Assembly (NCBI GenBank): GCA_029977605.1
Contig: JAPOKN010000002.1
Span: 1 to 64,000 of the forward strand
Direction of reading: 5' to 3'
DNA: 64,000 nucleotides
From: Methanobacteriota archaeon
GTDB taxonomy: Archaea > Thermoplasmatota > Poseidoniia > MGIII > CG-Epi1
Position numbers and translations under genes: made by a program. This document shows positions 16,795-25,565 of this stretch, in pieces (positions within the stretch are counted from its first letter, which is position 1; each line of letters starts with the position of its first letter). The notes beneath the pieces were generated by a model. The model worked only from the letters and a program-made list of their open reading frames with translations, did no database searches and had not been told where the DNA came from.

Positions 16795-18494
16795 GACAAT
16801 TCCTTAATCTGTTCCTCTATTAAACTTGCTGCGTACTCTAGAGTCTTATCATCGAATCTAAATTTAGCTCCTGCAGCTTCATATAAATCTGGAAGTGTTG
16901 CATTGCCACCAAGACCTAATGCAGCTTTGTAGTCTTCAATAGCTTTATTTTCATCCTCCAAGGAATTACCCCATATTTGTATTGCACCTAGCTGAGCCAT
17001 TCCATATTCAACATAATAGAATGGAACATGGTAAATGTGTAACTTGTTGTGCCAACCTGTAGCAATTATGTCATCACATCCACTATAATCTATGTGCTCA
17101 GACATTTGAAATCTTTTCCAAAGGTTAGTCCATTCCTCGTCGCAATTATTTGGATCTAACGCATCTTCGGGGTTGGTATAGGCCCAGTGCTGAAATGCAT
17201 CTACAACTGCCATATATGGCCAAAACATAATGACTTTTTCTAAATGTTCAATTCTTGCCCTTGCAGAGTCTTGTTCAGAGTAGAAACCTCCATCTTTCTT
17301 AGTCAAGAAGGGAGAAGCTAGAAGTTCCATAGCCATTGATGCAACCTCAGCAAATTCCATTCCAACATCTCTTTGGCTGTTGTAGGGTAAATCCGCAGAT
17401 TCAAAGACATGGAACGCGTGACCGCCCTCATGAATCATCGTCTGAACATCGCTATGTGTTCCAACGGCATTCATAAAGATGAAAGGTAGACGTTGATAGG
17501 GATATTCAGTACAATAACCACCGGGAGCTTTGCCCTTACGATTGCCTAAATCCAATAAGCCCTTCTTTCTCATTATCCCAAAATGATTGCCTAAGTCAGA
17601 ATCTACTGAGCTAAATATATTATGACATTTTTCTTCTAATTCACTAGCATTTTCAAAAGGAACAAGAGCCTCTCTTCCAAATATATCTACACTTAAGTCC
17701 CATGGTTTTAGTTTGTCGAGACCAAGTGCTTCCTTACGCTTTTGAAGTAATTTATTTGCTAAAGGTACAATGATCTTCTCGATAGAATCATGAAATGTTA
17801 AGCAATCATCAGGAGTGTAATCAAATCTTTTCAAATATTCCCATCTCCAAGCTCTGTAGTCGTCATAACCTGAATTCTTAGCAATTGACATACGAATCTT
17901 GAGAATCTGCTTCCAAATTTGGTTTATCTCATCCCTATCCTTAAGTCTCCTGGCTGAAGCTAATTTCCAAGCTTTTTCACGTTCATTTCTATCTGTTTCT
18001 AGCATGACAGGAGATAATCGAGTTAACGTAACCTCTTCATCGTCCCAATTTACTGTTTGGGAACCTATAATCGCATCATATTCTTTTGATAGCTTCGCGT
18101 CGGAAGTGTGAAGAGGAAGATTATCTTTTGAAAATAACTCCACTTCACTTTTCATTCCTCTCAAGGGAATTTCAAAATTGTCGGGTGATAATTCGGACTC
18201 TAAAAATTTTATTTTGAGTGTTTGGTTTCTAGAACTTACATTTTCACTTATGTCTTCAAGAAATCTGTGATACCTAGACTTAGCTTCTTCGTCTGCAGTG
18301 TCCACAGTAGTAGAAACATATACTGAGGTTCCAACTTCCCCAATTAGTTCAGATAAATCAGACCAATACTTCATCCAGTCTGAAATGTTTTCTGAAGTTA
18401 AACCTGAATTCTCCAAATAATCGAAAAAAGGAATATATTTATCCCAGGACCAATCCATCATTTGGCTGCTATCTTTTGGTAAGACATGATTCAT
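16791..18494 (-). CDS. pepF: M3 family oligoendopeptidase (PepF-like)
   Basis: A 567-residue cytosolic zinc metallopeptidase degrading oligopeptides. The zinc motif MIHEGGHAFH is near residues 350-359 with the third ligand region ASMAMELLASPFL about 25 residues later, and the YVEYGMAQLGAIQIW segment near 500 is typical of M3B enzymes. No signal peptide. ATG start at 18494. First gene of a three-gene leftward operon with the thioesterase and DUF309 genes. Confidence 0.92.
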   Translation of the reverse strand: MNHVLPKDSSQMMDWSWDKYIPFFDYLENSGLTSENISDWMKYWSDLSELIGEVGTSVYVSTTVDTADEEAKSRYHRFLEDISENVSSRNQTLKIKFLESELSPDNFEIPLRGMKSEVELFSKDNLPLHTSDAKLSKEYDAIIGSQTVNWDDEEVTLTRLSPVMLETDRNEREKAWKLASARRLKDRDEINQIWKQILKIRMSIAKNSGYDDYRAWRWEYLKRFDYTPDDCLTFHDSIEKIIVPLANKLLQKRKEALGLDKLKPWDLSVDIFGREALVPFENASELEEKCHNIFSSVDSDLGNHFGIMRKKGLLDLGNRKGKAPGGYCTEYPYQRLPFIFMNAVGTHSDVQTMIHEGGHAFHVFESADLPYNSQRDVGMEFAEVASMAMELLASPFLTKKDGGFYSEQDSARARIEHLEKVIMFWPYMAVVDAFQHWAYTNPEDALDPNNCDEEWTNLWKRFQMSEHIDYSGCDDIIATGWHNKLHIYHVPFYYVEYGMAQLGAIQIWGNSLEDENKAIEDYKAALGLGGNATLPDLYEAAGAKFRFDDKTLEYAASLIEEQIKELS

Positions 18495-18530
18495 ACCACG
18501 TCAAAAAGAATGCTCTATTTTAGAATCACT

Positions 18531-20900
18531 TTAATTGACTTTAAGAACTTTAAAAGTTGTTGGGCCTACTTTTACTTCATCGCCTTCTTTTGAACCCTCG
18601 AGTGATTTACCTATAGGGTTTGACAACGGTATTTTCCCTTGCGGAATATTTGCATCTTCTTGGTTAACTAATTCAAAAGTGTGTTCTGTTTCCTTTGTCA
18701 AATTTTTAACAACTAGGCTAGTTCCTACAGAAGCTCCTGTCGATGAAGATGATTCAGCTTCTACAGGCTTATTCAAACTTTCAATACGTGCTTCCTTTAT
18801 TTTATCTTCCAATTCTTTGTTACTATCCGAAAGACTCTGAACCTCTGCATTCATTTCGTCAGCCATTTCTCTTTCTTTCGGTATTTCAATTTCCATCGCC
18901 TTAATCTTTCGCTCAGTATCTTCTTCACTGCCTATAGTTGTTCCTCGAAGGAATTCTAAATCTTCTTTTAGCTTTTCATGCTCTGTCTTCTCAGCCTCTA
19001 GCAATCTCTCTGCCTTATTTCTCTCATCAATGCTAATGTTTAGTTCCGCTTTGGCATCCTCAAATTGTTTCTTGAGTGTTTGCATAACTTTACTCACTTG
19101 TTGTGATGCATTTTCTAAAGCTGCTAAATCTTTCTGAGTCTTTTCTTTACTCCTAACTTCAATCTTTAATTCATCATCAATTTTCTTATTAGATTCTTTT
19201 TGATTGTCAACCTGCTCTTGTAATTCCTTAAGCGAATCAGTCATACTAAGTATTTCATTTTCTTTTTGCCTGAATTGTTCACTACTTTGCTCGAGTTCAA
19301 TTATTGTTTGCCTTTCAATATCTAATTCATTCATCGTTAATGATGCCTTTTCTCTTGCGTCATTAAGTTCTTTCTTTGCCTTTTCTAAGTTTGTAGTCAA
19401 TGTCGTAAATTTATCATTAATTCTTTTCTTATTTTTTTCCATTAATTTGACCTCTCTATCCAATTCTTTTCTTCTATTGATAGCCTCATTTCTTTCTGCA
19501 AGGGCCGATTTTTCCCTTTCATTAGCTTCTAAAGTATGTTGTTCCAATTCCATAATCTCTTTTTCTAAATTGTTCTTTTCTTGAACCGTTTTATCATATG
19601 AAGCTTTAACTGAATCATAAGACTCCAAAGCATTAACTGTATCTGGTTTCTCTAATTTCAATTTCCTCTCAGCGTCAACGGCTTTAGTTTCTGCGTCGTC
19701 ACTCATGGTCCTTAGAGATCCTATTTCTCTGGTCATCCTATCGCTAAGACGCATATCGTTTTCGTGTTTAGCTCTCAAATCTTCAATTTCTTTTTCAAGA
19801 TTACTCTTTGCGGAAAGATCATCTAGCAACTCTTTCTCGGCCATTCTAGCTCTCTTCTCAACTTCAGATGTTGCAATTCTTGCAGTTTTCAATTTAGATT
19901 CTAGAGAACTATTAAGTGTATTCACACTCTGATTTAAGGCTGTAATACGATCTAATTCGTTTTCTAAGTCATCAATACCGTCATAATCTATGTCACTGGT
20001 TGAAGCACGAACATCTTCAATTCTTTTTTCGGCCTCTTTCAACCTTTCTTCAGTATCTTCAAATTCTTGCATTAATTCTTTGCTTTTTTCTAACTCTCCG
20101 TCGTGGATTTTTTGCTGTCTTTCAATTAGTTCCTGCTTTTTCAAAATCGCTTGCCATTCTTCATCGATATTTCCTAGTATGTAGAGCGTTCCTCCCCCAG
20201 TAAGAGCAGTACCTATCAAAACAATAAAGAAACCTATTCCTGGACTCCAGGAAACTGGCCCTAATCTTCCAGTGATTCTATCAGCTTCCCCTGCTTGTAG
20301 CTGAACATATTCTTCACAATTTCCCTCGCCATAAAAAGTAAGTAAATTTTTGATACAACCCAGCTCTTTATTCGAATCCGAACCTTCAGTATTTGTTGAA
20401 GAAAGTGCTACTTCATCTTGTATTAATGCATCTGACCAAGTGGTGTAAAACAAAAAGGTTGACAAAAATCCTACTATGAGGACAATAATTGCAAAATATT
20501 TCAGATTCTTCAGCGCACTCCTCAAAGTATTCTGATGTAGACTACTAACTGCATTATTTGCCATGTAAGCAACTACCAAAGCTAAAAGGCCTGCTGCGTA
20601 CGCAGTCATTTTAGCATTATTGGCGGAATCTACTTTGTTGAGACAATAAATACAGTCTTGACTATCGTAAGTAACTGAGTTACTATTTCCAGTAGTATCT
20701 GTCAGTAAATATGATTCCAAATAATAGTGATACTGGAATGTATTATATTGAGTAACATTTCCAGTTACAGGATCTACGGTTTCTCTTGCTCCGTCAATTA
20801 CAAACCATTTCCCGTAATCTCCAGTACTATTCACTGAAATTAGAATGCAAAGAAATGTAACAACTGCTACCGCTTGTATTTGTTGTAATTGCTCTTTCAT
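18531..20900 (-). CDS. Four-TM membrane protein with long coiled coil and C-terminal GreA-like domain
   Basis: A 789-residue protein of unusual architecture. Four hydrophobic segments lie near residues 10-28, 80-100, 113-132 and 211-235. Two external-type loops between them carry Cys (CIYCLNK; CIKNLLTFYGEGNC). A Lys/Glu-rich coiled coil then runs from about 250 to 715. The last 65 residues resemble the GreA/GreB C-terminal FKBP-like domain: a beta segment (HTFELVNQEDANIPQGKI), then PLSNPIGKSLEGSKEGDEVKV and a final FKVLKV strand, matching the Gre pattern of isvnSPIarGLiGkeeGDvV. N and C termini are predicted cytosolic. Classical Gre factors are bacterial, so the role here is unknown; only the C-terminal resemblance is claimed. 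Confidence 0.75.
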   Translation of the reverse strand: MKEQLQQIQAVAVVTFLCILISVNSTGDYGKWFVIDGARETVDPVTGNVTQYNTFQYHYYLESYLLTDTTGNSNSVTYDSQDCIYCLNKVDSANNAKMTAYAAGLLALVVAYMANNAVSSLHQNTLRSALKNLKYFAIIVLIVGFLSTFLFYTTWSDALIQDEVALSSTNTEGSDSNKELGCIKNLLTFYGEGNCEEYVQLQAGEADRITGRLGPVSWSPGIGFFIVLIGTALTGGGTLYILGNIDEEWQAILKKQELIERQQKIHDGELEKSKELMQEFEDTEERLKEAEKRIEDVRASTSDIDYDGIDDLENELDRITALNQSVNTLNSSLESKLKTARIATSEVEKRARMAEKELLDDLSAKSNLEKEIEDLRAKHENDMRLSDRMTREIGSLRTMSDDAETKAVDAERKLKLEKPDTVNALESYDSVKASYDKTVQEKNNLEKEIMELEQHTLEANEREKSALAERNEAINRRKELDREVKLMEKNKKRINDKFTTLTTNLEKAKKELNDAREKASLTMNELDIERQTIIELEQSSEQFRQKENEILSMTDSLKELQEQVDNQKESNKKIDDELKIEVRSKEKTQKDLAALENASQQVSKVMQTLKKQFEDAKAELNISIDERNKAERLLEAEKTEHEKLKEDLEFLRGTTIGSEEDTERKIKAMEIEIPKEREMADEMNAEVQSLSDSNKELEDKIKEARIESLNKPVEAESSSSTGASVGTSLVVKNLTKETEHTFELVNQEDANIPQGKIPLSNPIGKSLEGSKEGDEVKVGPTTFKVLKVN

Positions 20901-20922
20901 AGAGTTGATTTTACCAGACCTT

Positions 20923-20932
20923 CTATTTAAAG
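20923..20932 (-). promoter_or_regulatory. TATA-like promoter of the GreA-domain membrane protein gene
   Basis: The minus strand reads CTTTAAATAG centred 28 nt upstream of the ATG at 20900, the spacing expected for a leaderless archaeal transcript. Confidence 0.5.
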
Positions 20933-20978
20933 TTTTTGATTTTCACTGAGTACTAGTGTGAACAAAGCTATGAGATAA

Positions 20979-20989
20979 CATTTTAATGG
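20979..20989 (+). promoter_or_regulatory. TATA-like promoter of the zinc-ribbon/AAA membrane protein gene
   Basis: ACATTTTAATG is centred about 24 nt upstream of the ATG at 21008, consistent with a leaderless start. It sits about 55 bp from the opposing box for the divergent gene. Confidence 0.45.
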
Positions 20990-21007
20990 AGTAGTCTGTG
21001 AACGGCT

Positions 21008-24000
21008 ATGAAGGTCTGCCCAGTATGTGAAATGGAAGAAGAGGATAGTGCTCTTTCATGTAGCATGTGTGGTTCTGATTTTGAACCTTCTGTTAAAGAG
21101 ACTCCACAACAAGAATCGCCGGTCGACGTTCCCGAAGATATTTCTTCTGATATTGCTGAAATGAGTTTAGGTGATGTAGAAAAAACCGAACCTGAATCAG
21201 AAGTGACAAATGAATTAAGTGAAGAAGAAAAATTATTGGAAGAGACTCTAAGCGCTACTGAAACTGGAGCTTCAGAAGAAAAGTCTGAAAGTAGTTTCAC
21301 AAAATTTACTGAACAGTTCTCAGACATGGGAAAAATATTTGGCGACTTAAACAAAAGACTCGATGGAATATTCCTATCAAAAGGAGAATTGAATTACATT
21401 GCACCCTTAACTATAGTTGTACTTTCAATTTTATTACTTTCAGGAGTAATTGGATTGGCCGTATCTAGTGTACCTGGAACTGACCAAGAATCTTCAGATG
21501 GTTACAAACCTACTACACCCTACAATAAGGAAATAAATGGAATTACTGTACTAATTGGAAGGGGAGTTGCTGAACCTTTCTCTGGAGAAGCATTCAACTG
21601 TGAAATTTGGGATAGTCAAATTTACGAAGAGTTTCAAGAAGTTAACGATGAAGGATATTATATTCAATTAACTGACCGTAACGAAAATGGTACTGTCGAT
21701 GATGAAGAAAGATACGGTTGTCCAGTCAACATGAAATTTATTAGTACTTTTTCATTTATTATTCTTAATCTTATACTGTTGACTACTGCATTTTACATTT
21801 ACAACAAAGTTTCAAACACTGCAATTATCATACCAGTTATAGGTTTCGCAGTTGTTGAAACTATTTTATTTGCAATATATGGCGGATTATTGAATAACGT
21901 TATTTTTGCATTACCTCTAACTATTGGCCTCGTATGTACTGTAGGATTGATTGTAGCTTCAGGAGTTTTACTAATAAGAACCTCATTAGGACGTTCACTA
22001 AATGATCCTCCTAGTCTTACTTTCTACATATTTATCATAGCTGCAGCATTATTGTTTTCATCTGTTTTCTATAATTACTCACTTGGCCCTTACGCTATTT
22101 GTGACGGAGAATATACTCCCTCTGAGCTTCTCGATTTAAAAAATAATGTCCCAGAAGATTTAAGAACAGAATGTCAAAATAAAGGATATAAGAATTTGCA
22201 AGCCGTACCATTTGACTTAGGAAATGGAAGTAACATGATACTACTACTATCTGCAACCTTCCTTTTCTTAGGAGTTGCTAATTCGCTAATTTCTAATACT
22301 AAGATTAATGATATTGACGAAGCAAAATACTTCTCCATGATTCTTTCTGGCCTTGGTCTACAATTTCTCATACTAGTTTTCAATGTAGTAACTAGTGAGG
22401 ACGGGGGTTTGGGATTTGATGAAAATGATACTGCACTAACTATCATGGCTCTTGGAGTAGCAACGATTGGAATGGTTTCATTTTATCGTAAAAGAAGAGG
22501 TGAAGCTGGATCAATGGGTGTTGCCTATTTCGTAATTTTTGCATCCGGAATTTTTGCTCTCTTCGGAACATTTATTGCCCCAGTAGTTCTTGGAGGCAAT
22601 GACATTGAATGGCCTGAGGACGGGGATGAGCAATTTAATCTCGTCTTATCTGCTTTAGTTACAGCTGTAGGTTTCTGGCTAAGCTACAGATTTGGATCAC
22701 AAAAATTGCGTGAACTTTCAATTGCTAGTGATGCAGCAATGCCTAATCGTCAGGATGCCTTTGCACCATCTGTTCCAGGGGAACAAAAGGCAATGCCCGA
22801 GTGGACTGTTGACTCAGCTATGGAGTTTTTAATGAACGAATATGGCGATGAATTCCAAGTTGAACTTAAACACACTACAGAACACACACCTGATCTCGAA
22901 TTAGTTGAAAAAACAATGATGGATACTGTGGATCAATCGGTTGAAATCAGACAGGCAATAGAAGTTGACTACGATGTAGATTTCCATGAAATAGCTGAAG
23001 CATACTCTACTACGCAAGAAACTGTTGATGAAGTAATAACTCATTTAACTTCTGGTAAGAACATTATGCTTTTCGGAGAACCTGGAACTGGTAAAACTGC
23101 ACTATCAAACATATTATTGACAAAATTGTGTGGTGAAATTGAGCAACCAAATGGTAGCATGGCTCCAAATTACACTATTGTTACAGCGAATGCAGAATGG
23201 TCTAATTTCGATGTTATTGGCGGTATCTCACCTGATGACTCTGGAGGATACTACTTCAAAGATGGATATGTAGCTGAAGCTGCAAAATTATGTGAAAAAT
23301 CAATTCGTGAAAGAGGTAAACCTCACTATCTTGTAATTGATGAGTTTAATCGAGCGAATATTGATGAAGCATTTGGTAAATTGTTTACTGTTTTCGAGTA
23401 TAGAGATAAGCAACCTTTACTAACGCACAAAGAAACTGGAGGAGCTCCATTCATGATGCCACCAGAGTTCCGTATTATAGGAACTATGAATACTCAGGAT
23501 AAAAATACATTATTCAACGTTGGTTTTGCTCTAATGCGACGTTTTGCTTTTGTTGAAATTGGATTGCCTCTCCCTGAAGATGAATACCACCGTATGCCTG
23601 TTTTTGTTTACTTTAAGCTCAAAAAGCTTGGACTAGTTCCAGACAGACCGGATGGTGATGGTTTATGGAAATTTGGAGAAAAATGCCGACACTTCCCACA
23701 AAAGAAATTTGACTTCTACGACGATGATGGAAACATGTACGCTTGTCACGAGAAACTGGTTAAATTTTTGGCACCCGGCGAACCACCTAAACGAGGCGAC
23801 GAAACCCCTCTTGGAGTACGTACCTTTAGAAAAATTGGACCCGCATTACTTATCGATTCAATGGTTACTATATTTAATTCAATTAAGAAATATGGCCCAG
23901 AATTAGCCTTGGACAGAGTCATTAGATCCAACATAATGCCTTCACTTGAGGGTTTGGAAAGAAATGAAATAAGGTGCATGTTCTTACATGCGAAAGAAGT

Positions 24001-24073
24001 GCTTGGCCCTACTTCAATAGTTACGGAAACTCTAGACAGAATGGCTAATTCAGACAGTCTAAGTTTATTCTAG
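21008..24073 (+). CDS. Zinc-ribbon, polytopic membrane, MoxR/McrB-like AAA ATPase fusion
   Basis: A 1021-residue fusion. An N-terminal zinc ribbon (C4, C7, C18, C21) is followed by an Asp/Glu-rich linker to about 115. About ten TM segments lie between roughly 128 and 580, with two large outside loops that contain Cys pairs. A cytosolic AAA module follows: Walker A GEPGTGKTA near 693-701, Walker B with LVIDEFNRANIDEAFG near 774-789, sensor region GTMNTQDKNTLFNVGFALMRRF near 838-859. The DEFNRAN signature is that of AAA_5 (MoxR, McrB, GvpN) ATPases, which remodel or load partner proteins. No VWA partner gene is adjacent. It diverges from the GreA-domain membrane protein gene. Function unknown. 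Confidence 0.8.
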   Translation: MKVCPVCEMEEEDSALSCSMCGSDFEPSVKETPQQESPVDVPEDISSDIAEMSLGDVEKTEPESEVTNELSEEEKLLEETLSATETGASEEKSESSFTKFTEQFSDMGKIFGDLNKRLDGIFLSKGELNYIAPLTIVVLSILLLSGVIGLAVSSVPGTDQESSDGYKPTTPYNKEINGITVLIGRGVAEPFSGEAFNCEIWDSQIYEEFQEVNDEGYYIQLTDRNENGTVDDEERYGCPVNMKFISTFSFIILNLILLTTAFYIYNKVSNTAIIIPVIGFAVVETILFAIYGGLLNNVIFALPLTIGLVCTVGLIVASGVLLIRTSLGRSLNDPPSLTFYIFIIAAALLFSSVFYNYSLGPYAICDGEYTPSELLDLKNNVPEDLRTECQNKGYKNLQAVPFDLGNGSNMILLLSATFLFLGVANSLISNTKINDIDEAKYFSMILSGLGLQFLILVFNVVTSEDGGLGFDENDTALTIMALGVATIGMVSFYRKRRGEAGSMGVAYFVIFASGIFALFGTFIAPVVLGGNDIEWPEDGDEQFNLVLSALVTAVGFWLSYRFGSQKLRELSIASDAAMPNRQDAFAPSVPGEQKAMPEWTVDSAMEFLMNEYGDEFQVELKHTTEHTPDLELVEKTMMDTVDQSVEIRQAIEVDYDVDFHEIAEAYSTTQETVDEVITHLTSGKNIMLFGEPGTGKTALSNILLTKLCGEIEQPNGSMAPNYTIVTANAEWSNFDVIGGISPDDSGGYYFKDGYVAEAAKLCEKSIRERGKPHYLVIDEFNRANIDEAFGKLFTVFEYRDKQPLLTHKETGGAPFMMPPEFRIIGTMNTQDKNTLFNVGFALMRRFAFVEIGLPLPEDEYHRMPVFVYFKLKKLGLVPDRPDGDGLWKFGEKCRHFPQKKFDFYDDDGNMYACHEKLVKFLAPGEPPKRGDETPLGVRTFRKIGPALLIDSMVTIFNSIKKYGPELALDRVIRSNIMPSLEGLERNEIRCMFLHAKEVLGPTSIVTETLDRMANSDSLSLF

Positions 24074-24088
24074 GATTAAGATTATAGA

Positions 24089-24553
24089 CTAACTAAGTGA
24101 TTGTGCAAAAGAAACTATCTCGTCATAATCGGGTTCTACACCAGGATTCTCAGCTACCCATCTGTGTCTAACTATACCTTCTTTATCAATAACTACAACT
24201 ACTCTGTTAGCACTTTCGTAACCTTCAATACCACCTAGACCGACAAATTTTGCATCATATGCTTCAACAACTTCCCTGTCTATATCAGACAATAATTCAA
24301 ATTTAAGATTATACTTAGAGGCAAACTCAGCATTAGCCCATGGAGAATCAACGCTTATGCCAATTACATCAGAATTAGATTCATTTAGCTTTGACAAATT
24401 ATCTTGAAATGAACACATTTCAGTATCGCAAACACCTGTGAATGCACCTGGATAAAATGCTAAAATGACAGTTTTTCCTGCATAATCTGCCAGTGATACA
24501 TCTTCCTTAGATGTATTTTTCAATGTAAAATTAGGTGCAGACTCACCAATCAT
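24089..24553 (-). CDS. Peroxiredoxin (AhpC/TSA, BCP/AhpE-like)
   Basis: A 154-residue thiol peroxidase. The active-site loop YPGAFTGVCDTEMC (34-47) holds the peroxidatic Cys42 within the P-x3-T-x2-C pattern; Cys47, five residues on, matches the resolving Cys of the BCP type. RVVVVIDKEGIVRHRW fits the conserved Arg-bearing strand region. No signal peptide, so it would remove peroxides in the cytosol. The 85-bp upstream spacer shows nothing distinctive except AT-rich sequence. Confidence 0.92.
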   Translation of the reverse strand: MIGESAPNFTLKNTSKEDVSLADYAGKTVILAFYPGAFTGVCDTEMCSFQDNLSKLNESNSDVIGISVDSPWANAEFASKYNLKFELLSDIDREVVEAYDAKFVGLGGIEGYESANRVVVVIDKEGIVRHRWVAENPGVEPDYDEIVSFAQSLS

Positions 24554-24638
24554 AGGACATCACTTCTTTTGATATTAATGTGTTGTAACATAATATATTA
24601 CCAAGATAGTTACTTATAAAATATTCACAAACAACTTT

Positions 24639-25562
24639 TTACCCACTCATTAAGCTTTCAATATATCTTTTTTTGAACTTAAAACCATTCTCCTTCGCAA
24701 GTTTTAAGATTGCTTTATCAAATCCACTTCCATATTGAGCACCCTTCTTCTTGCGATTCGAAAATTCCTTTGGTATCCCCAAGTCCAAAGCTATATTTCG
24801 AAGAATCTTTTTATTGCTTAATGAATCAATCTTCTGATAATTTCCCATATTCATAGCCTGAATAATTACGTCATCCGCTAAGTAAGGAGCTAATAATGAT
24901 TTTGAGATGTGAGAAGAAATTAACTTATCTCTCTCAAAAACAAGATTGTACATTCTCTTAAGTCCACTTATGCTTTCATCTTTCAGATCTCCAATTCTCA
25001 TGCCTCTCCAAGTGCCTCCTCCTTTGACAGCTTTCGAATGTCTTTCGTATCCTGCAAAAAGTTCTTCAGCTCCAATTCCAGACAAGAACAACTCTTCACT
25101 ACCAAGCCTCATAGAACCTAAGTTGACTGCGGAAACAGTAAGCTTGACGATGTATTCAATGTAATTATCTTCCTCTATAGCTGGTATCGGCAGAACATCA
25201 ATCACTTCTTTTAGCAATAACTCTACCTCACCTAAAGAATATTCTTTAACAACTAAATCTAGACTAAAGTAATCTGAAACTTTTCGGGCGTGAAAAATAT
25301 CTTTTGAACCACTGATACCAACACAAAAACATCGAAACTCTCTACCCAAGTCTTTGCATATCTTAGCTATAATGGAGGAATCAACCCCTCCTGATAAAAG
25401 AACTCCAAAATTAACGCCTTCTGTCTTTTCAGAAATTTTCCTTTTTAATGATAAATATAGGTTCTTTTTTGTTGGAATTATTTTGTGATTATTAATCAAA
25501 TAATCTATGTGTTCATCCCAATCAACTTTAGATATATCCTGGCTGAAACTAGATAGGGTCAT
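24639..25562 (-). CDS. Asparagine-synthetase-like ATP-dependent amidating enzyme (no glutaminase domain)
   Basis: A 307-residue protein equal to the C-terminal synthetase domain of AsnB. The PP-loop LLSGGVDSSII is at 55-65, and a second conserved segment LFLSGIGAEELFAGYERH near 163-180 matches the AsnB motif around the aspartyl-adenylate site. The N-terminal class II glutamine amidotransferase domain is absent, so ammonia would have to come free or from a partner. Its ATG is only 3 bp after the elp3 stop, at the end of the TFB-to-Elp3 operon. It may be an asparagine synthetase, or it may amidate another carboxylate (see findings). Confidence 0.8.
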   Translation of the reverse strand: MTLSSFSQDISKVDWDEHIDYLINNHKIIPTKKNLYLSLKRKISEKTEGVNFGVLLSGGVDSSIIAKICKDLGREFRCFCVGISGSKDIFHARKVSDYFSLDLVVKEYSLGEVELLLKEVIDVLPIPAIEEDNYIEYIVKLTVSAVNLGSMRLGSEELFLSGIGAEELFAGYERHSKAVKGGGTWRGMRIGDLKDESISGLKRMYNLVFERDKLISSHISKSLLAPYLADDVIIQAMNMGNYQKIDSLSNKKILRNIALDLGIPKEFSNRKKKGAQYGSGFDKAILKLAKENGFKFKKRYIESLMSG

Positions 25563-25565
25563 AAA

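Noticed and set aside
24554..24638. Small gene between peroxiredoxin and the AsnB-like gene
   Set aside because: The 85 bp contain stops in every frame and no long start-to-stop run; it is simply AT-rich spacer.
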